Assembly: GCA_902785135.1 (NCBI GenBank)
Contig: CACZXL010000006.1
Coordinates: forward strand, 1 to 56,886
Length of the DNA: 56,886 bases
Direction: 5' to 3'
Source of the DNA: an uncultured Erysipelotrichaceae bacterium
GTDB taxonomy: Bacteria; Bacillota_I; Bacilli_A; RF39; UBA660
Shown: positions 6,723-16,081 of the stretch, in pieces
Layout of the letters: each line of letters opens with the position of its first letter
How positions within the stretch are numbered: the stretch's first letter is position 1
The notes under the pieces: generated by a model
Database searches by the model: none
What the model was told of the DNA's origin: nothing
What the model saw: the letters and a program-made list of their open reading frames with translations, nothing else
Position numbers and translations under genes: made by a program

Positions 6723-7656
6723 GGGGTTAACAGTAACATTAATAGTATTATTATCAATCTTATTATTCGCATTAATAGGTTTAATGATATTCTTATTTAA
6801 TGGAAATGTTAGTTTTAATAGCTTTACTTTATTTAGTGGTTATAGCAAAAAATTAGTAGAAGAAAAAGAAATAAATAATATTTCAAATATAAATGTTAAA
6901 ACTGATGTTGCGGATATAATAGTTGAAGAAAAAGAAATTGATAATATTAAAGTTGAATTATATTCTGAAAAAGAACCTGAATATGAAATAACTGAAAGTT
7001 CTGATTCAATAAATATAGTTTTAAAACAAAAAGCAAAATTACAAATAGGTTTATTTAATAAATCACCAAGGGTAGTAGTATATGTTCCTAAAACATTTAA
7101 TAAAAATGTAAAAGTAAAAGCTACTACAGGAGATGTAAAAATAGGAAATCTTCCTAATTCAGATTTATATGTAAAAGCTACTACAGGAGATGTTAAAGCT
7201 AAACAATTAAAAAATGCAGAAATTATTTTAACAACAGGTGATATAAAAATTGATGATTTAAAAAATATAAAAGCTGAAACAAGAACAGGAGACTATAAAA
7301 TTAATAGCGCTAAAAAAGTAGATGTAACTACAACAACAGGTGATATAAAAGTATTAAATTCAGTTGATGAATTTATTGCTAAGACAAATACAGGAGATAT
7401 AAAAATAGGTGATGTTAATAAATCAATAAGCGCAAGTACAAATACAGGAGATGTTAGTATTAATAATGCTACTATTTTAGTTAATTCTGATATTAAAACA
7501 GGAACAGGAGATGTTAGAATTAGTAACGTATCTGGATGTTATGTTGATGGAAATACAAAAATAGGTGATAAGAATATTAATAATTCTGATGCTGATAGAA
7601 AAAGTGATATTATCTTAAAAATAGATACAAGAGTAGGAGATATTGATGTAAATTAA
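6715..7656 (+). CDS. DUF4097-type beta-helix membrane-anchored protein
   Basis: 313 residues from ATG 6715 (GGAG 7 bases upstream; an ATG at 6709 is too close). One N-terminal membrane helix is followed by a long extracytoplasmic region built from repeats of the form TTGDVKI, at least eight times, the hallmark of the DUF4097 'putative adhesin' fold, a right-handed beta-helix. DUF4097 proteins are often encoded next to small regulators and linked to envelope stress (for example LiaG of Bacillus). Here it is coupled to a membrane XRE regulator, so the pair may sense or respond to wall damage; that role is inference. Confidence 0.85.
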   Translation: MNKGLTVTLIVLLSILLFALIGLMIFLFNGNVSFNSFTLFSGYSKKLVEEKEINNISNINVKTDVADIIVEEKEIDNIKVELYSEKEPEYEITESSDSINIVLKQKAKLQIGLFNKSPRVVVYVPKTFNKNVKVKATTGDVKIGNLPNSDLYVKATTGDVKAKQLKNAEIILTTGDIKIDDLKNIKAETRTGDYKINSAKKVDVTTTTGDIKVLNSVDEFIAKTNTGDIKIGDVNKSISASTNTGDVSINNATILVNSDIKTGTGDVRISNVSGCYVDGNTKIGDKNINNSDADRKSDIILKIDTRVGDIDVN

Positions 7657-7667
7657 TATCTCTTTTT
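7637..7667 (+). terminator. Terminator overlapping the end of the DUF4097 gene
   Basis: GAGATATT (7637-7644) / AATATCTC (7655-7662) then TTTTT. The left arm lies within the coding region and the stop is in the loop. Confidence 0.72.
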
Positions 7668-7708
7668 AATTTTTTGTGATATACTTTAGATAAGTAGTAG
7701 GGATGTAT

Positions 7709-9118
7709 ATGAAAAATAAAATATTTACTAAAAAAGTTTTAATATTTTTGTTAGTGATTGTTTTTGTAACTATTGTGTTTTTTGGTAGTTATTATTTATT
7801 AAAGAATGATTTTAGAATTAAAAGTTTTGATAAAGAATATAGTTATAATTACAAAGAAGAGTTTAAGTATGTGCCAGCAGAAGTTTGTTATGGTAATGTT
7901 TTTTCGTGTAAAAAAATAAAAAGTATTAATAAAGGAAAAGTAGATACATCTAAACTTGGAAAATATAATATAAAATATAGTTATAATTATAAAGATAAAA
8001 AATATGTTTTAAATCAATTAGTATATGTCAAAGATAGTATTAAACCAGTTTTAAAAATAGAAGATAAAAAAGCATTATTATGTCCTAATGGAAATATTTC
8101 TAAATTAAATATTACTGTTACTGATAATTATGATAAAGATTTATCTAATAAAATTAAATATAGTTATAATAAAGATAAAGATAGAGTAATAGTAGAAGTT
8201 ACTGATTCAAATAAAAATACTACTTATAAAGAATTAGAAGTAATTAAAGATGATAAAATTAATCCTGTTATCGAATTAAATGGATTAAGTACAAGATCAT
8301 TTATTGTAGGTGATACTTATACAGATGAGGGCGCTAAAGCTATAGATAATTGTGATGGTGAATTAAAAGTAGAAGTTAGTAATAATGTTGATTTTAATAA
8401 ACCTGGTGATTATGAAATAGTTTATACTGCGAAAGATTCGAGTGGTAATGAATCAAAAGTTTCTAGAAAAATAATAGTAAAAGCATTAGAAACAGGTTCT
8501 AGAATAGTTTATTTAACTTTTGATGATGGACCTTCAGAATATACTTCAGAGTTATTAGATATATTAAAAAAATATAATGTAAAAGCTACTTTTTTTGTGA
8601 CAGGTAATGGTGATGATAGATTAATAAAAAGAGAATTTGATGAAGGACATACAATTGCGCTTCATACTAACTCTCATAATTATTCATATTTATATTCAAG
8701 TGTTAATAACTATTTTGATGATTTATATGCGATTCAAAATAAAGTTAAAAATGTAACAGGAACATCTCCAAATCTAATTAGATTCCCTGGAGGTTCATCT
8801 AATACTGTTAGTATGAATTATGATGGTGGAATTGGAATAATGAGCATACTTACTAGAGAAGTAGAAGCAAGAGGATTTAGATACTTTGATTGGAATGTTT
8901 CAAGTGGTGATGCAGGAGGAACGGAAAGTTCAGATCAAGTATATATAAATGTTATATCTACATTAAAAGAAGGAAGTTCTATAGTTTTACAACATGACAC
9001 TAAAAAGTTTTCTATAGATGCAGTTGAAAGAATAATTAAGTATTGCGAGGAAAATGGATATACTTTCGCTACTTTAAAAGAAAACTCCCCAGGCGCTCAT
9101 CATGGAGTTAATAATTAA
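7709..9118 (+). CDS. Membrane-anchored polysaccharide (peptidoglycan) deacetylase with Ig-like domains
   Basis: 469 residues from ATG 7709, with a TAGGG ribosome site 6 bases upstream; an ATG at 7703 abuts it. One N-terminal membrane helix (about 10-30) is followed by Ig-like/DUF5011-like beta domains (for example DTYTDEGAKAIDNCDGELKV and KPGDYEIVYTAKDSSGN). The C-terminal NodB domain shows all signature motifs: TFDDGPS (catalytic Asp and first metal Asp), HTNSH (metal His pair) and RFPGGSSN. Such enzymes remove acetyl from GlcNAc of peptidoglycan and raise lysozyme resistance. It lies just before wall-synthesis genes and has its own terminator. Confidence 0.9.
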   Translation: MKNKIFTKKVLIFLLVIVFVTIVFFGSYYLLKNDFRIKSFDKEYSYNYKEEFKYVPAEVCYGNVFSCKKIKSINKGKVDTSKLGKYNIKYSYNYKDKKYVLNQLVYVKDSIKPVLKIEDKKALLCPNGNISKLNITVTDNYDKDLSNKIKYSYNKDKDRVIVEVTDSNKNTTYKELEVIKDDKINPVIELNGLSTRSFIVGDTYTDEGAKAIDNCDGELKVEVSNNVDFNKPGDYEIVYTAKDSSGNESKVSRKIIVKALETGSRIVYLTFDDGPSEYTSELLDILKKYNVKATFFVTGNGDDRLIKREFDEGHTIALHTNSHNYSYLYSSVNNYFDDLYAIQNKVKNVTGTSPNLIRFPGGSSNTVSMNYDGGIGIMSILTREVEARGFRYFDWNVSSGDAGGTESSDQVYINVISTLKEGSSIVLQHDTKKFSIDAVERIIKYCEENGYTFATLKENSPGAHHGVNN

Positions 9119-9139
9119 AAAGACTTAGGTCTTTTTTTT
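9117..9139 (+). terminator. Rho-independent terminator
   Basis: AAAAAGAC (9117-9124), loop TTAG, GTCTTTTT (9129-9136) and further T. Confidence 0.75.
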
Positions 9140-9187
9140 ATTTGATATTTTTAATAACTATATCATATATTTATATTGGTGAAGCAT

Positions 9188-11095
9188 ATGTTCTATAAAG
9201 ATATTCATTTTAGAATAAAGCTGTTCTTTTTAATATTAATAATAGTTTTTTTAATTATTATTTTTAAAGTGTTTTATATTCAAGTATTTAAATATGATAA
9301 ATTAAAAAAATTAGCGAATGATTTATGGAGTAGAGAACTACCTGTTGAAGGTAATAGAGGTAATATATATGATAGAAATATGGAATTACTCGCTGGTAAT
9401 CTAACAACTACATCTTTAGTATTAATTCCGAATCAAATAAAAGATAAAGATAAAGTTTCAGAAGAATTATCTAAGTTATTAAATGTATCAAAAGAAGAAA
9501 TGAAAAAACATGTTTATAAGAAAACTTCTATTGAAAGAGTACATCCAGAAGGAAGAAAACTATCTTTTGAAGTATCTGATAAGATAAATAATCTTAGTTT
9601 TGATGGAGTATATTTAGTTAAAGAATCTAAAAGAAATTATCCATATAAGAACAGTTTATCTCATGTTTTAGGATATGTTGGAATAGATAATCAAGGTTTA
9701 TCTGGATTAGAATTAAAGTATGATAAATATTTAACTGGTAAAAGTGGTTCTATTAAGTATTTTAGTGATGCGAAAGGTAATAAACTTTCTTTAAATGAAA
9801 TATATGAGAAACCTACTGATGGGATGAATATAATGCTTACTATTAATAACGAAATACAAAAATCTATTGAAAGAGAATTAGATAACGCAGTTAGTAAATA
9901 TAATCCTGAACACGCAATAGCGATTGCGATGGATCCAAATACTGGAGAAATATTAGGTATGAGTTCTAGACCTAATTTTGATCCAAATAATTATAAGAAT
10001 TATACAGTAGAAGAATTAAATAGAAATTTACCTATATGGATGAATTATGAACCAGGTAGTACTTTTAAGATTATTACACTAAGCGCAACAGTAGAAGAAA
10101 AGACATTAGATTTATATAAAGATCATTTTTATGATGGTGGTTCTATTAGAGTTGAAGGCGCTAAAATAAAATGTTGGAAAGATGGAGGACATGGCGCTGA
10201 AACTTTTCTTCAAGTAGTAGAAAATTCATGTAATCCTGGCTTTGTAGTTATGGGTCAAAAACTAGGAAAAGAAAGATTATTTAGTTATATAAATAAATTT
10301 GGTTTTGGAGAAAAAACAGGAATAGATTTAAATGGTGAAGCATCAGGTATTCTTTTTTCATTAGATAAAGTAGGTCCTGTAGAACTTGCGACTACATCTT
10401 TTGGACAAGGAGTATCAGTAACTCCAATACAACAAATAACTGCGGTTTCTGCGGCTATTAACGGAGGTAAATTATATAAACCACATATTGTTAAATCTAT
10501 ATTAGAACCAGAAACAAATTCTGTTATTAAAACATATGATAAAGAATTAGTAAGAAAAGTTATTAGTAAAGATAGTAGTAAAGAAGTTAGAAATGCTCTA
10601 GAAAGTGTAGTTACTAATGGTACTGGTAGAAATGCTTTTATAGATGGATATAGAGTGGGTGGTAAAACAGGAACTGCTCAAAAAGTAAAAGATGGGGCAT
10701 ATTTATCTGGTAATTATATAGTATCTTTTATAGGATTTATGCCCGCAAATGATCCCAAAATAATAGTATATGTTGCTTTAGATAATCCAAAAGGTGTAGT
10801 TCAATATGGAGGTACAGTTTCAGCGCCTATCGCTAGATCGATACTACTAGATTCTATTGATGCATTAGGTATAAAAAAACCAAAAGGCGCTAAAGAAAAA
10901 AATTATCAACCATGGGATAAAAAATATGTTACAGTACCTGATTTAATAGGTAAAAATTATAATGATATTAGGTTTAAGCTTGAAGGTTTTACTATTGAAT
11001 ATAGCGGTAGTGGAAAGAAAATAATATATCAATCTCCTAAAGCAGGAGAAAGAATAGTAGAAGGTAGTAAAATAAGGATACTATTAGGTGATTAA
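9188..11095 (+). CDS. ftsI: Class B penicillin-binding protein with C-terminal PASTA domain (FtsI/SpoVD type)
   Basis: 635 residues from ATG 9188 (GGTGA just upstream). A short cytoplasmic segment and one membrane helix (about 8-30) lead to a dimerisation domain (RGNIYDRN) and then the transpeptidase domain with its three active-site motifs: STFK (291-294), SCN (347-349) and KTG (493-495, in GGKTGTAQ). The C-terminus (about 575-635) is one PASTA repeat. It cross-links septal peptidoglycan. The neighbour mraY and the dcw-like context support FtsI/PBP2B; a single PASTA is also typical of SpoVD, so the sporulation-specific paralogue cannot be excluded. Confidence 0.9.
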   Translation: MFYKDIHFRIKLFFLILIIVFLIIIFKVFYIQVFKYDKLKKLANDLWSRELPVEGNRGNIYDRNMELLAGNLTTTSLVLIPNQIKDKDKVSEELSKLLNVSKEEMKKHVYKKTSIERVHPEGRKLSFEVSDKINNLSFDGVYLVKESKRNYPYKNSLSHVLGYVGIDNQGLSGLELKYDKYLTGKSGSIKYFSDAKGNKLSLNEIYEKPTDGMNIMLTINNEIQKSIERELDNAVSKYNPEHAIAIAMDPNTGEILGMSSRPNFDPNNYKNYTVEELNRNLPIWMNYEPGSTFKIITLSATVEEKTLDLYKDHFYDGGSIRVEGAKIKCWKDGGHGAETFLQVVENSCNPGFVVMGQKLGKERLFSYINKFGFGEKTGIDLNGEASGILFSLDKVGPVELATTSFGQGVSVTPIQQITAVSAAINGGKLYKPHIVKSILEPETNSVIKTYDKELVRKVISKDSSKEVRNALESVVTNGTGRNAFIDGYRVGGKTGTAQKVKDGAYLSGNYIVSFIGFMPANDPKIIVYVALDNPKGVVQYGGTVSAPIARSILLDSIDALGIKKPKGAKEKNYQPWDKKYVTVPDLIGKNYNDIRFKLEGFTIEYSGSGKKIIYQSPKAGERIVEGSKIRILLGD

Positions 11096-11189
11096 ATTGT
11101 TAAAAAATGTAAATTTTATTAATTTGTTAAAGATTAATGATTTTCTTTATGATATAATGTTTTATGATGAAGTAAGGGATGTGAACATT

Positions 11190-12182
11190 ATGTTATTATT
11201 AGCAAAATCTGTACTTGCTGTCTTTATAGGATTTTTAGTATCTGTAATATTTGGTGCATTATTTGTACCATTTATGAGAAAAAAGAAAGCAAAACAAGTT
11301 ACTAGTAAATATGTTAAAGCTCATCAGGCTAAATCAGGAACACCTACAATGGGTGGAATGATATTTTTTATTTCAACAATTATTACAATAGCGGCAATGT
11401 TTTTAACAAAAAAAATAGTAATAACAACAAACTTATTAATTGTATTATTTGTATTCTTTGGATATGGTCTTATAGGTTTTATAGATGATTTTTTAAAGAT
11501 CAAATATAAGTCTAATGAAAAAGGTCTAACAAGAACACAAAAATTTGTTGCTCAAGTATTTATAGCGATTATATTCTTTTATTTATATATAAAATCAGGA
11601 GCAGATACTAGTATAGAAGTTGCTGCTTTAAATATTCATATTAGTTTAGGTTTCTTATATGGATTCTTTATATTATTTATGTTAGTTGGTACTAGTAATG
11701 CAGTTAATTTAACAGATGGACTAGATGGCTTAGCTGGAGGATTATCTATTATTTGCTATTTAATATATGGTATGATAGCATGGAATTCTCCATATTTAGC
11801 TGGATCTAATGATATCGCAATATTCTGTTTTATATTAGTTGGTGGATTAATGGGATTCTTAGTATTCAATTCTCATCCAGCCAAAATATTTATGGGTGAT
11901 ACAGGTTCTTTATCATTAGGGGCAACACTCGCAACAGTTGCGATACTAACACATAGAGAATTTTCATTAGTAGTAATTGGAGGAGTATTTGTAATAGAAA
12001 CATTATCAGTAATATTACAAATCGCATCAGTTAAAATAAGAGGAAAAAGATTATTTCCTATGGCACCAATACATCATACTTTTGAAAAAATAGGATGGTC
12101 AGAAACAGATATAGTTAGATTATTCTATGTAGTAGGATTTATATTAGGCGCAGGTGCTTTAGTATATACAGTATGGGTATAA
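11190..12182 (+). CDS. mraY: Phospho-N-acetylmuramoyl-pentapeptide transferase MraY
   Basis: Integral membrane enzyme that forms lipid I from UDP-MurNAc-pentapeptide and undecaprenyl phosphate. The start at 11190 has AAGGGA 10 bases upstream and gives 330 residues, the usual length. Ten or so membrane segments are visible. Motifs include HQAKSGTPTMGG, GFIDDFLK (catalytic Asp pair), NLTDGLDGLAGG, FNSHPAKIFMGDTGS and the MAPIHHTFE box. An extended -10 (TGATATAAT, 11150-11158) lies in the 94-base gap after ftsI, so mraY can be transcribed on its own, and a terminator follows. Confidence 0.96.
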   Translation: MLLLAKSVLAVFIGFLVSVIFGALFVPFMRKKKAKQVTSKYVKAHQAKSGTPTMGGMIFFISTIITIAAMFLTKKIVITTNLLIVLFVFFGYGLIGFIDDFLKIKYKSNEKGLTRTQKFVAQVFIAIIFFYLYIKSGADTSIEVAALNIHISLGFLYGFFILFMLVGTSNAVNLTDGLDGLAGGLSIICYLIYGMIAWNSPYLAGSNDIAIFCFILVGGLMGFLVFNSHPAKIFMGDTGSLSLGATLATVAILTHREFSLVVIGGVFVIETLSVILQIASVKIRGKRLFPMAPIHHTFEKIGWSETDIVRLFYVVGFILGAGALVYTVWV

Positions 12183-12207
12183 GCAAATAGAAATATTTGC
12201 TTTTTTT
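12182..12207 (+). terminator. Rho-independent terminator of mraY
   Basis: AGCAAATA (12182-12189), loop GAAA, TATTTGCT (12194-12201), then T residues. Confidence 0.85.
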
Positions 12208-12234
12208 AATGCATAAAATTATATAGGTGATTTT

Positions 12235-13317
12235 ATGAAAAAACTAGATACTAAATTATTAATATCAGTAATAATAATTAGTTTATTTGGTATTCTTATG
12301 ATTTATTCTTCATCTTCAATATGGTCAGAATATAAATTTAATGATTCGTTTAGATATTTAAAATTACAATCTATGTTTTTTGTAATAGGTCTAATAACAA
12401 TGATAATAGTTTCAAAAATAGATTATCATTATTATTATAAAAATAGTAATAAAATATTCTTTATTTGTTTTATATTATTAATTCTAGTACTAATCCCAGG
12501 AGTAGGACAAGTAAGAAATGGTTCTAGAAGTTGGTTTGGTATTGGAGGTTTAGGTATTCAACCATCAGAATTTATGAAACTAGGTTTAATTATTTTTACT
12601 AGTAAATATTTAGTTAATAATGAAAAATCTATTAAAAATATAAGAAAAGGAATATTACCTATATTATTAGTAACAATAATTTCTTTTTTATTAATAATGT
12701 TAGAGCCAGATTTAGGTACTGGTGTTATTATTTTAATGAGTATAATAGGTTTATTATTTATATCAGGTGTAAATATGTCTTTCTTTATTAAAATAGCGTT
12801 ATTAGGTTTAATAGGTTTATCTGGCTTAATAATAGTCGCACCTTATAGAATTAAAAGAATAACTTCTTTTCTTAATCCATGGGCAGATCCTTTAGGTACT
12901 GGATTTCAAACTATTCAATCTATGTACGCAATTGGCCCTGGTGGATTATTTGGACTAGGTTTATTTAATAGTATACAAAAACACTTTTATCTACCAGAAC
13001 CACAAACAGATTTTATATTCTCCATAATATCAGAAGAATTTGGAATACTTGGTATATTAATAGTATCTTTTTTATTTATTTTTATAATATATAGAATAAT
13101 AAAAATATCACTATCTTGTAATGAATTATTTTCAAAGTATTTATCATTTGGAATAGCGTTTTCTTTATCATTTCAAATAATATTAAATTTAGGAGTAGTA
13201 ACAGCATTATTCCCAGTTACAGGTGTTACATTACCTTTTTTATCTTACGGAGGATCAAGTTTGATAATAACAATGATATCGATAGGAATAGTATTAAATA
13301 TTAGTAAAAATAATTAA
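12235..13317 (+). CDS. ftsW: SEDS-family peptidoglycan polymerase, FtsW type
   Basis: 360-residue polytopic membrane protein of the FtsW/RodA/SpoVE family, glycosyltransferases that polymerise lipid II with a partner class B PBP. Typical signatures: IYSSSS near the N-terminus, RNGSRSWFGIGGLGIQPSEFMKL, LLEPDLGTG, and the loop GGLFGLG...LPEPQTDFIF, then LPFLSYGGSS near the C-terminus. Its place between mraY and murG favours FtsW or SpoVE over RodA. AGGTGA precedes the ATG and the mraY terminator lies upstream, so transcription may start at a weak local promoter or read through. Confidence 0.9.
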   Translation: MKKLDTKLLISVIIISLFGILMIYSSSSIWSEYKFNDSFRYLKLQSMFFVIGLITMIIVSKIDYHYYYKNSNKIFFICFILLILVLIPGVGQVRNGSRSWFGIGGLGIQPSEFMKLGLIIFTSKYLVNNEKSIKNIRKGILPILLVTIISFLLIMLEPDLGTGVIILMSIIGLLFISGVNMSFFIKIALLGLIGLSGLIIVAPYRIKRITSFLNPWADPLGTGFQTIQSMYAIGPGGLFGLGLFNSIQKHFYLPEPQTDFIFSIISEEFGILGILIVSFLFIFIIYRIIKISLSCNELFSKYLSFGIAFSLSFQIILNLGVVTALFPVTGVTLPFLSYGGSSLIITMISIGIVLNISKNN

Positions 13318-13346
13318 TTTACATTTGAAATTATTAGTGTTATAAT
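13318..13346 (+). promoter_or_regulatory. Promoter of the second deacetylase gene
   Basis: TTTACA (13318-13323), 17 bases, TATAAT (13341-13346), with TG one base upstream of the -10. Confidence 0.65.
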
Positions 13347-13371
13347 TCAGTTAAAGGATAGGGAAGTATTT

Positions 13372-14481
13372 ATGGCTAAGAAAAGAAAAATCAAAACAAA
13401 GAATGTTTTGCTTATGTTATTAACTGTTTTTTTAATTCTATTTTGTATTTTTATGCTTTATAAAATATTTAGTACTTTAGGTGATAAAAACTCTAAAAAA
13501 GATGATAAAAAAGTTGTTAAAGAACAAAAGAGTAAAAAGAAAAAAGAGAAAGTAGGAGAAGCACCAGAAATAAAACTATATGGTATAGCAGATATGAAAA
13601 TGGTTAAAAATGGTGTATATGAAGAATATGGCGCAGCAGCAATTGATAAAGAAGACGGAGATATATCTAAGAGTATTAAAATAGATAATAAGATTAAAAA
13701 AGATACACCTGGAGATTATGTCGTTACGTATAGTGTTACTGATAAAGATGGAAACGAAACAAAGGTAGAAAGAAAAGTAAAAGTATTTGAAGTTACTGAA
13801 AAAGATAAAGATGGAATAAGTGTTTTTATGTATCATTATTTTTATGATGATACAGCTGGAGAAAGTGGAGAAACATCTAATTATTTAGCTAAATCTTTAT
13901 TTGAAGAACAACTAAAATATTTACATGATAATGATTATTATATTCCAAATATGAAGGAAGTAGCGTTATATGTTGATGGTAAATTAGATTTGCCAGAAAA
14001 GAGTGCAGTTTTAACGCTTGATGATGGAGAAGTATCAAATTATACTATTGCATATCCATTAGCGGTTAAATATCAAATACCATTAGTTTGGTTTATTGTT
14101 ACTTCTTGGACAGATGTAACAGGTGATGTTCAAAAAGAAATGTATAATTCTGGTTATGTAAGATATCATTCACATACAGATAATATGCATGAAGGTGGAT
14201 GCGGAGAACAACATGGAGGAAAAATATTATGTGTTGATCATGATACAGGCGTTCAAGATTTAAAAACATCTGCTGAAAAACTAGGTAACTCAGATGCTCT
14301 AGCATATCCATGTGGTGATACTAATGAACATGCACAAGCAATAGTTACAGAGGCAGGTATAACTTTAGCGTTTACAACTGAATTTGGTCAAATACATGTT
14401 GGAGATAATAAACTTGCATTACCAAGAGTTAGAATAAATGATGGAATTGGACTTAACACTTTTATTTCACAATTAAAATAA
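13372..14481 (+). CDS. Membrane-anchored polysaccharide deacetylase with Ig-like domain
   Basis: 369 residues. A basic N-terminus and one membrane helix (about 10-32) are followed by a Lys-rich linker and one DUF5011-like Ig domain (EYGAAAIDKEDGDISKSIKI; TPGDYVVTYSVTDKDGN). The C-terminal part (about 145-369) is NodB-like: MYHYF, LTLDDGEVSNY (Asp pair of the first motif), YHSHTDNMH (metal His motif) and AYPCGDTNE. MYHYF is typical of PgaB/IcaB-type deacetylases rather than PgdA, so the substrate could be wall polysaccharide or an exopolysaccharide. It shares the Ig-plus-NodB plan with the gene at 7709 but is a distinct branch. Confidence 0.85.
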   Translation: MAKKRKIKTKNVLLMLLTVFLILFCIFMLYKIFSTLGDKNSKKDDKKVVKEQKSKKKKEKVGEAPEIKLYGIADMKMVKNGVYEEYGAAAIDKEDGDISKSIKIDNKIKKDTPGDYVVTYSVTDKDGNETKVERKVKVFEVTEKDKDGISVFMYHYFYDDTAGESGETSNYLAKSLFEEQLKYLHDNDYYIPNMKEVALYVDGKLDLPEKSAVLTLDDGEVSNYTIAYPLAVKYQIPLVWFIVTSWTDVTGDVQKEMYNSGYVRYHSHTDNMHEGGCGEQHGGKILCVDHDTGVQDLKTSAEKLGNSDALAYPCGDTNEHAQAIVTEAGITLAFTTEFGQIHVGDNKLALPRVRINDGIGLNTFISQLK

Positions 14482-14497
14482 TTAATTGTGAAATTTT
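14465..14497 (+). terminator. Terminator overlapping the deacetylase stop codon
   Basis: TTTCACAATTA (14465-14475) / TAATTGTGAAA (14483-14493) then T residues; the stop codon is in the loop. Confidence 0.78.
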
Positions 14498-14539
14498 TCT
14501 TTTTATGATATATTTATTTTAGGAAGGGATGAAGTAAAA

Positions 14540-14896
14540 ATGGCTGAAAAAGCTAAAGTAGAAAAAGTTGAAAAAACATTTACAGGATTAGAAATTGTTG
14601 GTGAAATCATTCTTGTTTATTTAGTTAGTGTTTTAGGATTTATTTTTTCTTTTATGGAGGATAATAAATATTCTAAAAGAGCTAAATTTTTATATAATCA
14701 AGCAGGAGCTATATTTATAGTACAATTAGCTTTATCTCCGTTATGCTTAATACCATTTATTGGATTAATGTTTGGAGCTGCATATGTAATTATGGAAGTA
14801 TTTGTTCTTATTGCTATTATTAAAGGATGTCAAGGAGAAGATTTTAAGATTCCAGGTATATATGATCTAGGTAATCTAATATGGGGTAAGAAATAA
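14540..14896 (+). CDS. Small integral membrane protein (118 residues), possibly DUF4870-like
   Basis: Short charged N-terminus, then hydrophobic stretches at about 20-40, 53-72 and 76-95 around a polar loop containing SKRAKFLYNQAGAIF. That residue pattern (K-F-x-x-x-Q-A) recalls Tic20/DUF4870-type small membrane proteins, but the match is loose. The C-terminal tail is soluble (EDFKIPGIYDLGNLIWGKK). It sits alone between two terminators in the wall-synthesis region. Function unknown. Confidence 0.75.
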   Translation: MAEKAKVEKVEKTFTGLEIVGEIILVYLVSVLGFIFSFMEDNKYSKRAKFLYNQAGAIFIVQLALSPLCLIPFIGLMFGAAYVIMEVFVLIAIIKGCQGEDFKIPGIYDLGNLIWGKK

Positions 14897-14902
14897 TAAA
14901 AT

Positions 14903-14931
14903 AAGAAGAAAAAAAGTTCTTCTTTTTTTAT
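14903..14931 (+). terminator. Rho-independent terminator
   Basis: AAGAAGAA (14903-14910) / TTCTTCTT (14917-14924) followed by T. An extended -10 (TGATATAAT) follows and serves murG. Confidence 0.75.
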
Positions 14932-14961
14932 ACGTATGATATAATTAAGTAGGTGAAGAAA

Positions 14962-16077
14962 ATGAAGGTAATTATTGCTGCTGCAGGAACTGGAGGACAT
15001 ATTAATCCAGGGATTGCTATAGCTAACAAAATAGAAAAAGAAAATCCAGGTAGTGATATAAGATTTATTGCGACTGGAAAAAAATTAGAAGAAGATTTAA
15101 TATCAAAAGCTGGTTATAAATCTTATGCAATAGAAGCATATGGTTTTAGTAAAAAAATAAGTATAAATAATATAAAAAAGACTATTAAAACTTTAAAAGG
15201 TTTTAAACAAGCTAAAAAAATATTAGAAGAATTTAAACCAGATATTGTTATAGGTACAGGTGGTTATATTTGTGGTGCAGTAATATCTTCTGCTAAAAAG
15301 CTAGGTATACCTACATTACTACATGAAAGTAATGCATATCCAGGTTTAGCTATTAGATTATTAAAAAGAAATGCAGATACAATATTAGTAGGTATAGAAG
15401 AAGCAAAAGATTATATTAAAGGTGCTAAAAGAGTTGTTTATACAGGTACTCCAACTAAAGTAAAACCACTTAATTTATCTAAAAGTGATACTGATAAAAT
15501 ATATAAAGATTTAGGCATTAGTAATAAATTACCAATAGTATTAGTATTTGGTGGTAGTCAAGGTGCTAAAAAAATAAACGATGCAATTACTAATATTATT
15601 ATTAAAAACATGAATAAAAATTATCAAATTGTTTGGGCTTCAGGTCAAGAACAGTATGATATTATAAAAGAAGAATTAAAAAATAATAAAATAGATATAG
15701 ATAATATAGAAAATACAAAAGTATTACCATATATATATAATATGGCTGAAGTTATGAGTATTTCTTCTTTAGTAGTAGCGAGAAGTGGTGCTATGACTTT
15801 AACAGAACTAGCGTTATTAGGTAAACCTGCAATCTTTATTCCTCTTCCTAGTTCTTCTGCAAATAGACAAGAAGATAATGCTAGAGTATATGAGAAAAAA
15901 GGAGCAGCTAAAATAATTTTAAATAATGACTTAACAGAAAACAATTTAAATGATATGATAGATGAGATTATTTCTGATGAGAAGAAATTAGAAGATATGT
16001 CGTTAGCGTCTAAAAAGCTTGCTATATATGATGTAGAAGACAGAATTTATGATGAAATTAAAAGGTTAGTAGGGTAA
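14962..16077 (+). CDS. murG: UDP-GlcNAc:lipid I N-acetylglucosaminyltransferase MurG
   Basis: Peripheral membrane enzyme converting lipid I to lipid II. ATG 14962 follows AGGTGAAG; the in-frame GTG at 14953 lies inside that ribosome site. 371 residues. The glycine-rich AAAGTGGHINPG loop near the N-terminus, GTGGYICGAV, LHESNAYPGLA, FGGSQGAKKIN and the nucleotide-binding SRSGAMTLTELALLGKPAIFIPLP-type region (here ARSGAMTLTELA) are all classic. It begins a tight operon murG-murB-divIB with gaps of 4 bases and less. Confidence 0.96.
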   Translation: MKVIIAAAGTGGHINPGIAIANKIEKENPGSDIRFIATGKKLEEDLISKAGYKSYAIEAYGFSKKISINNIKKTIKTLKGFKQAKKILEEFKPDIVIGTGGYICGAVISSAKKLGIPTLLHESNAYPGLAIRLLKRNADTILVGIEEAKDYIKGAKRVVYTGTPTKVKPLNLSKSDTDKIYKDLGISNKLPIVLVFGGSQGAKKINDAITNIIIKNMNKNYQIVWASGQEQYDIIKEELKNNKIDIDNIENTKVLPYIYNMAEVMSISSLVVARSGAMTLTELALLGKPAIFIPLPSSSANRQEDNARVYEKKGAAKIILNNDLTENNLNDMIDEIISDEKKLEDMSLASKKLAIYDVEDRIYDEIKRLVG

Positions 16078-16081
16078 TAAT

